Notes under the pieces: model-generated
Databases searched by the model: none
What the model saw: the letters and a program-made list of their open reading frames with translations, nothing else
Told to the model about the DNA's origin: nothing
In this document: piece by piece, positions 26,967 to 35,266 of the stretch
Layout of the letters: each line of letters begins with the position of its first letter
How positions within the stretch are numbered: position 1 is the stretch's first letter
From: Thauera phenylacetica B4P
GTDB lineage: Bacteria; Pseudomonadota; Gammaproteobacteria; Burkholderiales; Rhodocyclaceae
DNA: 39,238 nt
NCBI RefSeq assembly: GCF_000310225.1
Contig: NZ_AMXF01000016.1
Span: 1-39,238, forward strand
Direction: 5' to 3'
Program-made: the position numbers and the translations under genes

Positions 26967-28225
26967 GGTCGGCGGGCAAGCGCGGCCTCGTTCTCGCGCC
27001 GGTGGCGGCGCTGCTGCTGAGCGTCGCCGCTCTGCTGCTGGGCAATGGCCTGCTGAGCACGCTCCTGATCGTGAGAGCCGGCCATAAGGGGTTCTCGACC
27101 GGCGCGATCAGCGCGATGATGTCCTTCTATTTCGCGGGTTTCACGATCGGCGCGCTCGTGTTGCCACCGATCATCGTCTCCGTGGGACATGTCAGAACCT
27201 TCGCCGGCTTCGCGGCCATTGCCTCGATGACCGCCCTTCTCCATGTGGCGTTCGTGGAGCCGATCGCCTGGATGCCGCTTCGCCTGATTACCGGCTTCGC
27301 CTACGCGGGCATGATCCTCGCAACGGAGAGTTGGCTCAACGCCCACGCATTGCCATCCACACGCGGGCAGCTCCTGTCGATATTCGGAGTTGTCTCTATG
27401 GGCTCATGGGCAATCGGGCAGGCGTTACTCAACATCGCACCGCCCGCCGACGTGACATTGTTCCTCATCGTGTCGCTGCTGATATCAGCGGCGGTGGTTC
27501 CGATCACCTTGCTGCCCAGTCATCCGCCGGCCCAGGTGGAACAGGAATGGGTCGCGTTCAGGGACCTCGTCCTCGTATCACCTCTCGCTGCGGCTGGCGC
27601 TTTCCTGGCCGGCCTGGCTATCGGTGGTTTCTGGGGCATGGGCGCGAACTTCGCCCAGAGCATCGGCCTCGATGTGGGCGGTATCTCCGCCTTCATGGCT
27701 GCGGTTCTTGGTGGAACGCTCGCCTTCCATTGGCCACTCGGTTGGCTTTCGGATCGAGTGCCCCGGAATCTTGTCATCGCCGGTGCGGCGCTGGCGTCCG
27801 CAGCGTCTGCCATCGGCGTAGCGTTGGCGGTGGAAGCGCCTCTGCCGCTGCTCCTTGCGGCAGGTGCGCTGTTCGGCGGCTTTGGCATCCCGATTTATTC
27901 GTTGTGTCTCGCCGTCGCAAACGACGATCTTCCGGCCGGTCGGCTACTCGGCACCGCGCGCGGGCTTCTGTTGCTCAACGGGATCGGGACAGCCGCTGGC
28001 CCCCTAATAGGAGCAGCTGCAATGAATATCGTCGGCCCTGGCGGCCTGTTCCTTTATGCGGCGGCGTTGCTCACGCTCCTGGCAGTGCTGGCCATCGCCC
28101 GCAGGCAGCCGAGGCGCGCCAACCAGGCCAAGGCGGCCCCCCGTTCTCCGAGCACGCCGATGATAACCGGATCTCTCGATACGATGATATGCATGGAGAA
28201 GCGGGCGCAGGGCGTGCGGGATTAG
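26963..28225 (+). CDS. MFS transporter, YcaD-like
   Basis: A 420-residue permease with about twelve membrane segments. The family segment ATESWLNAHALPSTRGQLLS (about residues 113-132) matches YcaD-like MFS proteins. The cytoplasmic C terminus after about residue 380 is basic. ATG at 26963 overlaps the DM13 stop (ATGA); ATG at 26954 is an alternative, and the frame is open much further upstream inside DM13. Substrate is unknown. It converges with the ridA-like gene 30 bp away. Confidence 0.88.
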   Translation: MRSAGKRGLVLAPVAALLLSVAALLLGNGLLSTLLIVRAGHKGFSTGAISAMMSFYFAGFTIGALVLPPIIVSVGHVRTFAGFAAIASMTALLHVAFVEPIAWMPLRLITGFAYAGMILATESWLNAHALPSTRGQLLSIFGVVSMGSWAIGQALLNIAPPADVTLFLIVSLLISAAVVPITLLPSHPPAQVEQEWVAFRDLVLVSPLAAAGAFLAGLAIGGFWGMGANFAQSIGLDVGGISAFMAAVLGGTLAFHWPLGWLSDRVPRNLVIAGAALASAASAIGVALAVEAPLPLLLAAGALFGGFGIPIYSLCLAVANDDLPAGRLLGTARGLLLLNGIGTAAGPLIGAAAMNIVGPGGLFLYAAALLTLLAVLAIARRQPRRANQAKAAPRSPSTPMITGSLDTMICMEKRAQGVRD

Positions 28226-28255
28226 CGCGGCACGGCGCCTGCACGAACCGCGGGG

Positions 28256-28657
28256 TCAGGCGATGATAGCTGTTACGCGAATTTCGATACGCATGGTTGG
28301 AAGCCCCAGCGCTTCGATTCCCAACTGCGTCCAGATTGGAGCGCGGTCGGGCATGTAGTGGCGATACAGCTTGGCCATTGTTTCGTTGATCACGGGAGGG
28401 AATCCACCGACGTGATAGGAATTGACGTGGACCACATGCGGCCAGCGTGCTCCGGCGGTCGCGAGCGTCCGTTCCACGTTCTTGAACGCCTGCTCGATCT
28501 CTTCCTCAATCGACTCCGGAATGACGAGATCGTCGTTCCATCCGCCCTGTCCGGAGATCTCCACGCGGTCACCAATGCGCATTGCCTGAGAATAATGAAG
28601 CGCGTCATGCAGGCGCGTCCCGTATCCGGGGGTGATGAAGAATGAAGGTGTTGTCAT
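28256..28657 (-). CDS. RidA/YjgF-family protein
   Basis: A 133-residue member of the Rid family. Motifs are HYSQAMRIGDRVEISGQGG near the N terminus, EEIEQAFKNVERTLATAG in the middle, and the C-terminal ALGLPTMRIEIRVTAI. The usual RidA arginine is replaced by a segment ending RIEIRV, so the Arg of RVEI is kept but the group is probably not the classical imine deaminase. RidA proteins hydrolyse enamines, and E. coli RidA becomes a holdase when N-chlorinated. ATG at 28657 is chosen over an upstream start at 28684. Confidence 0.82.
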   Translation of the reverse strand: MTTPSFFITPGYGTRLHDALHYSQAMRIGDRVEISGQGGWNDDLVIPESIEEEIEQAFKNVERTLATAGARWPHVVHVNSYHVGGFPPVINETMAKLYRHYMPDRAPIWTQLGIEALGLPTMRIEIRVTAIIA

Positions 28658-28763
28658 GAGTTTGCCTTTGATGAGCCAGGTCAACGCGGCTGCAAGTGAC
28701 CGTATGCATGCAGAAAGAGATGCAGGGCGTTCGGCACTAGCGCGCCGGCTGCGGTGGAGGGCT

Positions 28764-29213
28764 TTATTCCACGTCTTCTACGGTGAGGTCCCGGCCGTTG
28801 AACTGCACGGTCTCCCCGGCTCGGGCACCCTCGATCGCTTCGAAGATCGGCGCCATCGTGGAAATGCCCATGAGCTCACGCCCCTGACAGGTAAACTTGC
28901 TCGTTGACACCGCGATCACAAAGTGGCGGCCGGACAGCTTGACGACAGCGCCTTCGTTGACGGCCAACTTGGGGCCGAAATCGATCGTCCTGAGCTTTTC
29001 GAGTTTATTGGCGTAGTCATGGAGCGTGTCATCGAGCGCTTCAGCGAAGTCGCTCGCGACCTCGGCCTGAGCTAGTTCGTCGTTTTCGATCGGTTCGCTC
29101 CGATCGAGCCGAGCGGTAGAGACATAGTCCAGGTAGTTTTCGCGAGCGCTGTGCAACGCTGCTGTCTCCAGCAAGAGCATAGTTTCTCGTATGTGGTCCT
29201 TGTTCCAGTCCAT
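28764..29213 (-). CDS. GreA/GreB C-terminal-domain-like protein
   Basis: A 149-residue protein. The N-terminal half is a helical, acidic region (about residues 1-75) and the C-terminal half resembles the FKBP-like C-terminal domain of GreA/GreB (AVVKLSGRHFVIAVSTSKF, then ISTMAPIFEAIEGARAGETV). GreA-C-like proteins bind RNA polymerase or act as antidotes to other secondary-channel factors. The helical part is shorter than a true GreA coiled coil. AGGAGG lies 5 bp before ATG 29213. The gene stands alone on the minus strand. Confidence 0.65.
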   Translation of the reverse strand: MDWNKDHIRETMLLLETAALHSARENYLDYVSTARLDRSEPIENDELAQAEVASDFAEALDDTLHDYANKLEKLRTIDFGPKLAVNEGAVVKLSGRHFVIAVSTSKFTCQGRELMGISTMAPIFEAIEGARAGETVQFNGRDLTVEDVE

Positions 29214-29300
29214 AATCACCTCCTAATTTTCGATGTTCTTAAAGTTCAGCCTGCAGATGTGTGGGCCAGGAAGGCCAGCCTTTCCGGCTAAGCGACACCG

Positions 29301-29873
29301 CTATTCGTCGCTGATGACGTCTTCGCCCTGGTATGGAACCCTGATCAGCCGAGGATCTCGAATGATGCTCGTGACGAGCCAGACATATTCCTGCTCGGCG
29401 GTATCGAAGCCGAGGATGCTGAAGGATTGGCCGAAAGGGCATGGCGGGAAGTCTGGAAAGCCCTCGCGCAGAACGTAACGCTCGGGATCGCTGTGAAACT
29501 CGCTCTTGTAGACTTTCCGTAGTCCGTGCTTGCTCGGCGCGTCCTGGTCACCTGCCGGTGCTGTTTCCCGATGCGCCACAAGGCGCTCGGACAAGTCGCG
29601 GGGGCAGATTTCGTGGAACACGTCGAAGGCGTCGATCAACAGGCCTTTATGCTCTGTCGCCGGATCGGTGATCGCGTAGATGTTGGAGGCATCTTCGCCG
29701 TCGTCCCCGCTCTCGAGGCGCAACGCCGCATCGACGCGAATGCTGCATGCATCGAGGGTTGACCCTAGTTCGAGATCGACGAGATTGCCGTCCTTGACGC
29801 GGTATTCGCGGTCATAGCCTTTGGCGATGAATGACTGGACTGCTTCTAGAACGTCGGTCACCTGGGAGGTCAT
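29301..29873 (-). CDS. Two-part protein with PRPP-synthetase-like small domain and unknown C-terminal domain
   Basis: A 190-residue acidic protein. Residues 1 to about 100 resemble small stand-alone proteins labelled phosphoribosylpyrophosphate synthetase-like (KGYDREYRVKDGNLVDLE, then IYAITDPATEHKGLLIDAFDV). Those lack the catalytic parts of true PRPP synthetase. Residues 110-190 form a second domain with LREGFPDFPPCPFGQSFSI and a tail of charged residues, which I do not recognise. ATG 29873 is followed directly by MTSQVTD; an upstream start at 29918 is possible. Function is unknown. Confidence 0.6.
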   Translation of the reverse strand: MTSQVTDVLEAVQSFIAKGYDREYRVKDGNLVDLELGSTLDACSIRVDAALRLESGDDGEDASNIYAITDPATEHKGLLIDAFDVFHEICPRDLSERLVAHRETAPAGDQDAPSKHGLRKVYKSEFHSDPERYVLREGFPDFPPCPFGQSFSILGFDTAEQEYVWLVTSIIRDPRLIRVPYQGEDVISDE

Positions 29874-29964
29874 GGAAGCACCTTCATCTTGAACTGGATT
29901 GGACACGCTCGCGCACAAAGCGCGCTGTGACTCGGCGGACGGAGAAGCTCGCGAAGTGCGTTAC

Positions 29965-30933
29965 TCATAGCCACTTGGCCTTCTTGAAGCGCATGAATAG
30001 GAGAAGGCAGAACACCGCTATCACTCCGAGCACGACGAAGTAGCCATATGGCGTGTCCAGTTCCGGCATGTGCTTGAAGTTCATGCCATATATTCCGGCG
30101 ATCGCCGTCGGGACCGCCAAGAGCGCCGCCCAGGCCGCGAGCTGGCGAGTGACCACACCGATCCTTTGCGCTTCCAGAAGGCTGCTGGCCTCGAAGACCG
30201 TGGACAGGACAAGCAGGAGGCCGTCGACCATGGACTGCACGCGGTGGACATGGTCCGCGACGTCGTGGAAATATGGTGTCATTTCGGCGCTGATGCAGGG
30301 AAAGTGGCCGCGAACGAGCTTTCGCACCAGCTCGGCCATAGCCCCGAGCGTGCGCTGGAACCGCGTGAGTTCGGACCTTAGTTCGAAGATTCGCGCCACC
30401 TCTTCTGGCCCGAGGAAATCGTGCAGCGACCGTCGCTCCATCGCCAGGACGTCGTCCTCGATCATTTCGAAGATGGGCAGATACTGGTCGACCACTCGGT
30501 GCAAGATCGCGTGCAGCACATAGTCGACACCCTTGCCGAACTGCGTCGGCGATGCCTCGAGTTGCTCCCGAAGTTTGCCCAGCGCTCCGGCATTGCCGTG
30601 CCGCACGGTGATAAGGTGATTGTGACCGGTGAAGATCGCCATCTTGCCGTAGCTGATCCGGTCGCCGACCAGCTCGGCGGTCTGGGCGACGACGTACAAC
30701 TCATCGTTGTAGACCTCGAGCTTGGGCGGGCACAGCGGGTGCATGGCGTTGTCGATCGCCAAAGGATGGAGGTTATACGTCGTCTGGATCGCGCTGAGTT
30801 CGTCTGCGGTGGGCTCGCTAAGCGCGATCCAGCAGAAGCCCGAGCGATTCTCGTTTAGTTCGACGTGCTCATCGAGCCTGATTTCACGGACTCGCTTACC
30901 TTCGTTGTAATAATATGCGGCGATAATGGTCAT
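29965..30933 (-). CDS. corA: Magnesium/cobalt transporter CorA family
   Basis: A 322-residue CorA-type channel. A soluble N-terminal alpha/beta domain is followed by the long stalk helix region (VARIFELRSELTRFQRTLGAMAE) and two C-terminal membrane helices. The signature Gly-Met-Asn is present at YGMNFKHMPEL between them. CorA moves Mg(II), and sometimes Co(II), into the cytoplasm. Its ATG overlaps the stop of the GST gene (ATGA), so it is translated in coupling with gst, an unusual pairing. Confidence 0.92.
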   Translation of the reverse strand: MTIIAAYYYNEGKRVREIRLDEHVELNENRSGFCWIALSEPTADELSAIQTTYNLHPLAIDNAMHPLCPPKLEVYNDELYVVAQTAELVGDRISYGKMAIFTGHNHLITVRHGNAGALGKLREQLEASPTQFGKGVDYVLHAILHRVVDQYLPIFEMIEDDVLAMERRSLHDFLGPEEVARIFELRSELTRFQRTLGAMAELVRKLVRGHFPCISAEMTPYFHDVADHVHRVQSMVDGLLLVLSTVFEASSLLEAQRIGVVTRQLAAWAALLAVPTAIAGIYGMNFKHMPELDTPYGYFVVLGVIAVFCLLLFMRFKKAKWL

Positions 30934-31634
30934 GCAGGCCTCGCAGGAATTCGCAGGCCACGCTGTACAGCCGGTCGCGCCAGCCCGCGTTCGAGCCATG
31001 CCTGCACGTTCGAATAGCTGCTTAGGCCGAGGATGTCGCCCGCTGCGTAGAATTCGACCAGCGCATTCACCCAGCCAAACGTCGCAATGTCCGCGATCGA
31101 GTAATCATCGACAATCCATTCGCGGCCCTCCAGCCGGTGATCCAGGACCCCGAGAAGACGCCTGGATTCATCAACAAAGCGCTGCCGAGGTCGCTTGTCC
31201 TCATAGTCCTTGCCGGCAAATCGCAGGAAAAAGCCTAGCTGTCCGAAGGTCGGCCCAACGCCCGACACCTGAAAGAACACCCAGGCCAGAGTCTCGTACC
31301 GCTGGGCGGGTGTTGTTGAGATGAGCTGCCCCGTCTTGTCGGCCAGATAGATGAGGATCGCACCGGTTTCCCATATGCCAATGGGCTGGCCGTCAGGGCC
31401 AGCCGGATCGATGATCGCGGGTATGCGGCCGTTGGGATTCAACGACACGAACGCTGGATCCTTCGACTCGTTGTTCGAGATGTCGACGAAGTGGGGCTCA
31501 TACGGCAGGCCAGTCTCCTCCAGCATCATCGAGACCTTGACGCCGTTGGGCGTGGGGGCCGCGTATAGTTGCAAGCGATCCGGATAAGATGCTGGCCAGC
31601 GCTGCGTGATGGGAAAGGAGGAGAGGTCTGTCAT
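30930..31634 (-). CDS. Glutathione S-transferase, Ure2p/YfcG-like
   Basis: A 234-residue GST. The N-terminal thioredoxin fold holds LYAAPTPNGVKVSMMLEETG, with the Thr-Pro-Asn of the nu-class (YfcG/YghU) active site, and the Pro-loop NPNGRIPAIIDP. The helical C-terminal domain includes WIVDDYSIADIATFGWV. YfcG and YghU show disulfide-bond oxidoreductase activity on glutathione. It is cotranscribed with corA downstream and lies after msrA, which suits thiol repair under oxidative stress. Confidence 0.9.
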   Translation of the reverse strand: MTDLSSFPITQRWPASYPDRLQLYAAPTPNGVKVSMMLEETGLPYEPHFVDISNNESKDPAFVSLNPNGRIPAIIDPAGPDGQPIGIWETGAILIYLADKTGQLISTTPAQRYETLAWVFFQVSGVGPTFGQLGFFLRFAGKDYEDKRPRQRFVDESRRLLGVLDHRLEGREWIVDDYSIADIATFGWVNALVEFYAAGDILGLSSYSNVQAWLERGLARPAVQRGLRIPARPA

Positions 31635-31693
31635 ATCTGGATCCTGGCACTGCGACGGCGGCTGAATGGAATGATCTGCTTCAAGGCCGGGTT

Positions 31694-31723
31694 CGACGAC
31701 CGCGTCGATTGACGCGGTCGTCG
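31694..31723. terminator. Perfect 13-bp hairpin between msrA and gst
   Basis: CGACGACCGCGTC (31694-31706) and its exact complement (31711-31723) flank a 4-nt GATT loop. The hairpin lies in the 132-bp gap between the msrA stop and the gst start. It has no T-run on either side, so a pause, attenuation or mRNA-processing hairpin is as likely as a terminator. Confidence 0.45.
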
Positions 31724-31766
31724 GAGGTTGCGAACCGGATCGGCGCGGCACTAACGGCAGCGAAGC

Positions 31767-32306
31767 CTATTCCGCTGCAGCCCCGGCCGCAGGGCTCACA
31801 TCGCCGGCCTCATGCCGCTTTGGAAGAACCCAGTCGGGACGGACGAAGTGGCAGGTGTAGCCGCCCGGCCGCTTCTCCAGATAATCCTGGTGATCGGGCT
31901 CGGCCTCCCAGAACTCGCCGACCGGCTGGACCTCGGTCACCACTTTGCCATCCCACAGCCCCGAGGCATCCACATCGGCGATCGTATCCTCGGCGACGCG
32001 CTTCTGCTCCTCGTCGACATAATAGATGCCCGACCGGTAGGAGAGCCCACGATCATTGCCCTGGCGGTTCAGCGTCGTCGGATCGTGGATCTGGAAGAAG
32101 AATTCCAGGATGTGCCGGTAGCTCGTCACTGTCGGGTCGAAGACAATCTCGATCCCCTCGGCATGCGTGCCGTGATTACGATACGTGGCGTTCGGAATAT
32201 CGCCGCCCGTGTAACCCACACGGGTCGAGATGATGCCGGGCCGCTTGCGGATCAGATCCTGCATGCCCCAGAAACATCCTCCTGCGAGAACAGCGCGCTG
32301 ATGCAT
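31767..32306 (-). CDS. msrA: Peptide-methionine (S)-S-oxide reductase MsrA (copy 1)
   Basis: A 179-residue MsrA that reduces the S form of methionine sulfoxide in proteins. The catalytic Cys11 lies in AGGCFWGMQ. Other family segments are [29 protein letters not shown] and [18 protein letters not shown] is 6 bp before ATG 32306. It follows msrB with a 1-bp gap on the same strand, so the two form one operon. A second msrA lies at 35267. Confidence 0.95.
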   Translation of the reverse strand: MHQRAVLAGGCFWGMQDLIRKRPGIISTRVGYTGGDIPNATYRNHGTHAEGIEIVFDPTVTSYRHILEFFFQIHDPTTLNRQGNDRGLSYRSGIYYVDEEQKRVAEDTIADVDASGLWDGKVVTEVQPVGEFWEAEPDHQDYLEKRPGGYTCHFVRPDWVLPKRHEAGDVSPAAGAAAE

Positions 32307-32307
32307 G

Positions 32308-32751
32308 TTAAGCCTCCTCTACTTGATCGAGATATTCACCGTATCCCTCGGACTCCATCTCGTCGCGCGGGATGAAGCGAAGGGACGCAGAGTTGATGCA
32401 GTAGCGCAGACCGCCGCGGTCGGAAGGACCGTCCGGGAAAACGTGGCCCAGATGGCTGTCGGCGTGTACCGACCTGACCTCCGTCCGGACCATGCCGTGT
32501 GCACTGTCCCGCACCTCGTTCACGTTTGCCGGAACGATCGGCTTGGTGAAGCTGGGCCAGCCAGTACCCGAATCGAACTTGTCCGTTGAAGCGAACAGCG
32601 GCTCTCCCGACACTATGTCGACGTAGATGCCAGGCTCCTTGTTGTCGTTGTGCTCACCCGTGAAGGGCCTTTCGGTCCCCGAATCCTGGGTAATCCGGCG
32701 TTGCTCGGGGGTCAGGCGGTCAACTGCTGCCTGTGACTTCTCAAACTTCAT
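32308..32751 (-). CDS. msrB: Peptide-methionine (R)-S-oxide reductase MsrB
   Basis: A 147-residue MsrB that reduces the R form of methionine sulfoxide. Motifs are [12 protein letters not shown] (about residues 60-71) and the catalytic Cys118 in [12 protein letters not shown]. It lacks the two CxxC pairs that hold zinc in many MsrB proteins, so it is a zinc-free type. It is the first gene of msrB-msrA and possibly gst-corA. A variant palindrome lies about 100 bp upstream. Confidence 0.95.
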   Translation of the reverse strand: MKFEKSQAAVDRLTPEQRRITQDSGTERPFTGEHNDNKEPGIYVDIVSGEPLFASTDKFDSGTGWPSFTKPIVPANVNEVRDSAHGMVRTEVRSVHADSHLGHVFPDGPSDRGGLRYCINSASLRFIPRDEMESEGYGEYLDQVEEA

Positions 32752-32847
32752 GATAGTCTCCAATAATTAATCTAGAGAGCTCGACACACTGTCATTTATC
32801 TTTGCAGTCATTGCGCCGACTATCGCAGTGCGCCCCAGATTTATCCA

Positions 32848-32862
32848 ATACGCTGCGCGTAT
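32848..32862. promoter_or_regulatory. Variant palindrome upstream of msrB
   Basis: ATACGC-TGC-GCGTAT is a perfect 15-bp palindrome. Its half site (TATACGC) differs by one base from the TATATGC half site found elsewhere and its spacer is 3 rather than 5. It lies 97 bp before the msrB start, between msrB and the end of the damaged lysR. It may be a relaxed version of the same operator or an unrelated site. Confidence 0.4.
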
Positions 32863-32897
32863 AGTTTCCATAGCGCCGAAGCTCTTCACGTCGTGAT

Positions 32898-33773
32898 TCA
32901 GTTCCACTCATACCGGGCTGCCAGCTGCGCGATGTTCCGTATCTCGACCGTTGCCGTGGAGCCGGATACTGTCGCGATCACGACTTCGCGCTCCAAGACA
33001 AATCCGTCGATCGGCCGAGTGACGAGGCCTTGCACGGTCGGCGATCGTTCCGGAAGAATGCATATGGCGTGGCCGTCAGCGACGACCCGTTGCACCCAGT
33101 CCTCGCGATCTTATCGAAAGCGAGGTCGCATGAGCAAGTCCCGTCGCGCGAAGTGATCGAGGATCCGATCGCGAAACTCGCATTTCAGGCGATCGACGAA
33201 AGGAAACTCGAGCAGGTCTTCGCCGCGCACGATCTCGTTGGCAGCCAAGGGATGGTTTGCAGAACAGCCGAGCACGAAGCGCTCCCGAAATAGAGGATGC
33301 ACATCCAGCTTGCGTTCCGGTCTTGTTTCACGCGGCATGATGCACGCGTGGTATTTTCCTGAAAGCACCTCCGATGTGTCCTCGTTCGACTGGAGCGAGT
33401 GCAGCTTGATTTCGATGGATGGCATCTCCGCCAATGCGCTCTCGAAGAATGCCGTAAATTCCTTTGGTCCGACGGTGGGCGCGACGGCGACATCCAGCAC
33501 GCGGTGCCCCCCCATCGCCCAGTGCTCCGAGTGATTGCGAACGCTCTTCATCGCGACCACCATGCGCCGGAATTCTGCCTCGACGTCATGGCCAAGGCCA
33601 GTCAGGCGGCTGTTCTTCCCGTCGCGATAGATCAGCGGCCCGCCAAGCTCATCTTCCAAGCGGCGGATCGCGCGGGTCAGACTTGGCTGTGACACACCGC
33701 TCAAGCGAGCGGCCGCTGTGAAATTCAGCGTCTCGGCCAAGTTGATGAAATAGCTGACTTGATTGAGTTCCAT
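32898..33773 (-). pseudogene. LysR-family regulator interrupted by an in-frame stop codon
   Basis: The first part (33773-33111) encodes a normal LysR start: MELNQVSYFINLAETLNFTA with the helix-turn-helix, then RAIRRLEDELGGPLIYRDG and the effector domain to LLMRPRFR. A TAA (33113-33111) follows. Directly in the same frame comes DREDWVQRVVADGHAICILPE, the expected C-terminal part, to the end at 32898. One base change would restore a gene of about 291 residues. It is divergent from the hydrolase/OsmC gene with two operator-like palindromes between. The product may be a shortened, possibly non-functional regulator. A sequencing error is also possible. Confidence 0.8.
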
Positions 33774-33843
33774 AGTCCTTTGGCCCACGCGCCTGACTGA
33801 TACCTCTTCCGTGAGACCGCCTTTGGAAAGCAGGTCGCAGAAG

Positions 33844-33860
33844 TATGCTTGGCGCATATA
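33844..33860. promoter_or_regulatory. Palindromic operator candidate 1 in the lysR/osmC divergent region
   Basis: TATGCTTGGCGCATATA contains perfect arms TATGC and GCATA with a 5-bp spacer, the same form as at 1944 and 38865. It lies 70 bp upstream of the preferred lysR start. Confidence 0.65.
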
Positions 33861-33881
33861 ATCATGGTATAGGGGCTTGTC

Positions 33882-33900
33882 TATATGCGCCAGACATATA
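33882..33900. promoter_or_regulatory. Palindromic operator candidate 2 in the lysR/osmC divergent region
   Basis: TATATGC-GCCAG-ACATATA has 7-bp arms with one mismatch and a 5-bp spacer. It is 38 bp centre to centre from the copy at 33844, and about 100 bp before the hydrolase/OsmC start. Two sites so close suggest cooperative or bidirectional control. Confidence 0.6.
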
Positions 33901-34001
33901 AATGATAGCCTGAGATGACGATTACCGGTTGGCGGTGCGCTCCGCTCAGCTCCGTCGAAGGTTCTGAGAGCGCAACCGCCAAGCCGCGTGCTGGAGGTTT
34001 G

Positions 34002-35234
34002 ATGGACATGGCAGGAAGATCATTTACGTTTGTCAGTGGGGCTGGCTCTCCGCTGTCCGGGCACCTCGAACCGCCGGAAGGGACGCCGCGGGGCTGGGCG
34101 ATCTTCGCCCACTGCTTCACGTGCGGGAAAGACAGTCGCGCCGCTGTTCACATCTCGCGCGCGCTGTCGCGTGCGGGCATCGGGGTCTTGAGGTTCGATT
34201 TCGCCGGGACCGGGATCGGCGGTGGGACGGGAGAACCTGTGAACTTCGCGTCGGACGTCGAGGACCTTCGGGCCGCCGCAAATGCGATGGCGGCGGCGGG
34301 CATGTCACCGTCCCTCCTCGTCGGGCACAGCCTGGGTGGCACCGCTGCGATCGTAGCCGCCGCCGACATGCCTGATATTGCGGCGGTAGCGACGATTGGT
34401 GCGCCGGCCGACCTTCAGCATATCTTGCGCCTCTTCGGACCGAATGATCTGGACACCATCGCGAGCGAGGGCGAGGCCTCGGTGGAGATTGCCGGTAGGC
34501 CCTTCCTCATTCGCCGAGGGTTCCTTGAGGCGGTTGAGGGGATCGACGTCGAGAAGGCCATTGCCTCCCTGCGACGGCCGGTGCTGGTCATGCACTCTCC
34601 GCTGGATCAGGTGGTCGGCATCGACCACGCGTCGCGCATCTTCGTCGCGTCCAGGCACCCTAAAAGCTTCATCTCGCTCGACAACGCGGATCACCTTCTC
34701 ACCGACGTCGCGGACGCGAACTACGCCGCGGCCATGGTGGCGGTTTGGGCGAGCCGCTTTCTCCCACCACTCAGCGCGGATCTTCCGCAGGTCGAGGTTG
34801 CGGAGGGCGTCGTCTCCACCGAAACTCTTGCAGGGACGTTCCAGCTCAAGGTCCGCAGCGGCGAGCACACTCTGTTCGCCGACGAGCCAGCATCGGTCGG
34901 TGGCCTCGGGACCGGACTATCTCCCTACGAACTCGTATCTGCCGGCCTCGCAGCCTGCACGGTGATGACGATGCGTCTCTATGCGAACCGCAAGGGCTTT
35001 CCGCTCGAACGGGCGAGCACGACCGTGCAGCACGAGAAGGTGCCGGACATGATGCCACCCGACCGGTTCACCCGCACCATTGTCCTCGATGGGCCGCTGA
35101 GTGATGATCAGCGCGCTCGGATCCTCGCGATCGCTGATCGGTGTCCCGTCGATCTGAGTCTCATCCGGGGTTCGGACGTGCAGACCGAGCTCTTGAGCGC
35201 CAGTCAGGCTGCGGATCCCGCGAGGCTGGCTTGA
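34002..35234 (+). CDS. Bifunctional alpha/beta-hydrolase/OsmC family protein
   Basis: A 410-residue fusion. Residues about 5-255 form an alpha/beta hydrolase with nucleophile Ser110 (GHSLGG), Asp202 and His231. Residues about 265-400 form an OsmC domain with the peroxidatic Cys319 ([18 protein letters not shown]) and resolving Cys381 (RCPVDLSL). OsmC domains reduce organic hydroperoxides with lipoyl or thiol donors, so it could release and detoxify peroxide-containing esters. GGAGG precedes ATG 34002; an ATG at 33915 would add 29 residues of no family character. It heads an operon with msrA2 and adh2. Confidence 0.92.
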   Translation: MDMAGRSFTFVSGAGSPLSGHLEPPEGTPRGWAIFAHCFTCGKDSRAAVHISRALSRAGIGVLRFDFAGTGIGGGTGEPVNFASDVEDLRAAANAMAAAGMSPSLLVGHSLGGTAAIVAAADMPDIAAVATIGAPADLQHILRLFGPNDLDTIASEGEASVEIAGRPFLIRRGFLEAVEGIDVEKAIASLRRPVLVMHSPLDQVVGIDHASRIFVASRHPKSFISLDNADHLLTDVADANYAAAMVAVWASRFLPPLSADLPQVEVAEGVVSTETLAGTFQLKVRSGEHTLFADEPASVGGLGTGLSPYELVSAGLAACTVMTMRLYANRKGFPLERASTTVQHEKVPDMMPPDRFTRTIVLDGPLSDDQRARILAIADRCPVDLSLIRGSDVQTELLSASQAADPARLA

Positions 35235-35266
35235 CCGTGGCGCACACGGAGGAGGGCGAACGGACT

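Noticed and set aside
27331..28266. Open frame of 311 codons overlapping the MFS gene
   Set aside because: Same strand but another frame, rich in Arg and Ser with no membrane pattern; the MFS frame shows the family motif.
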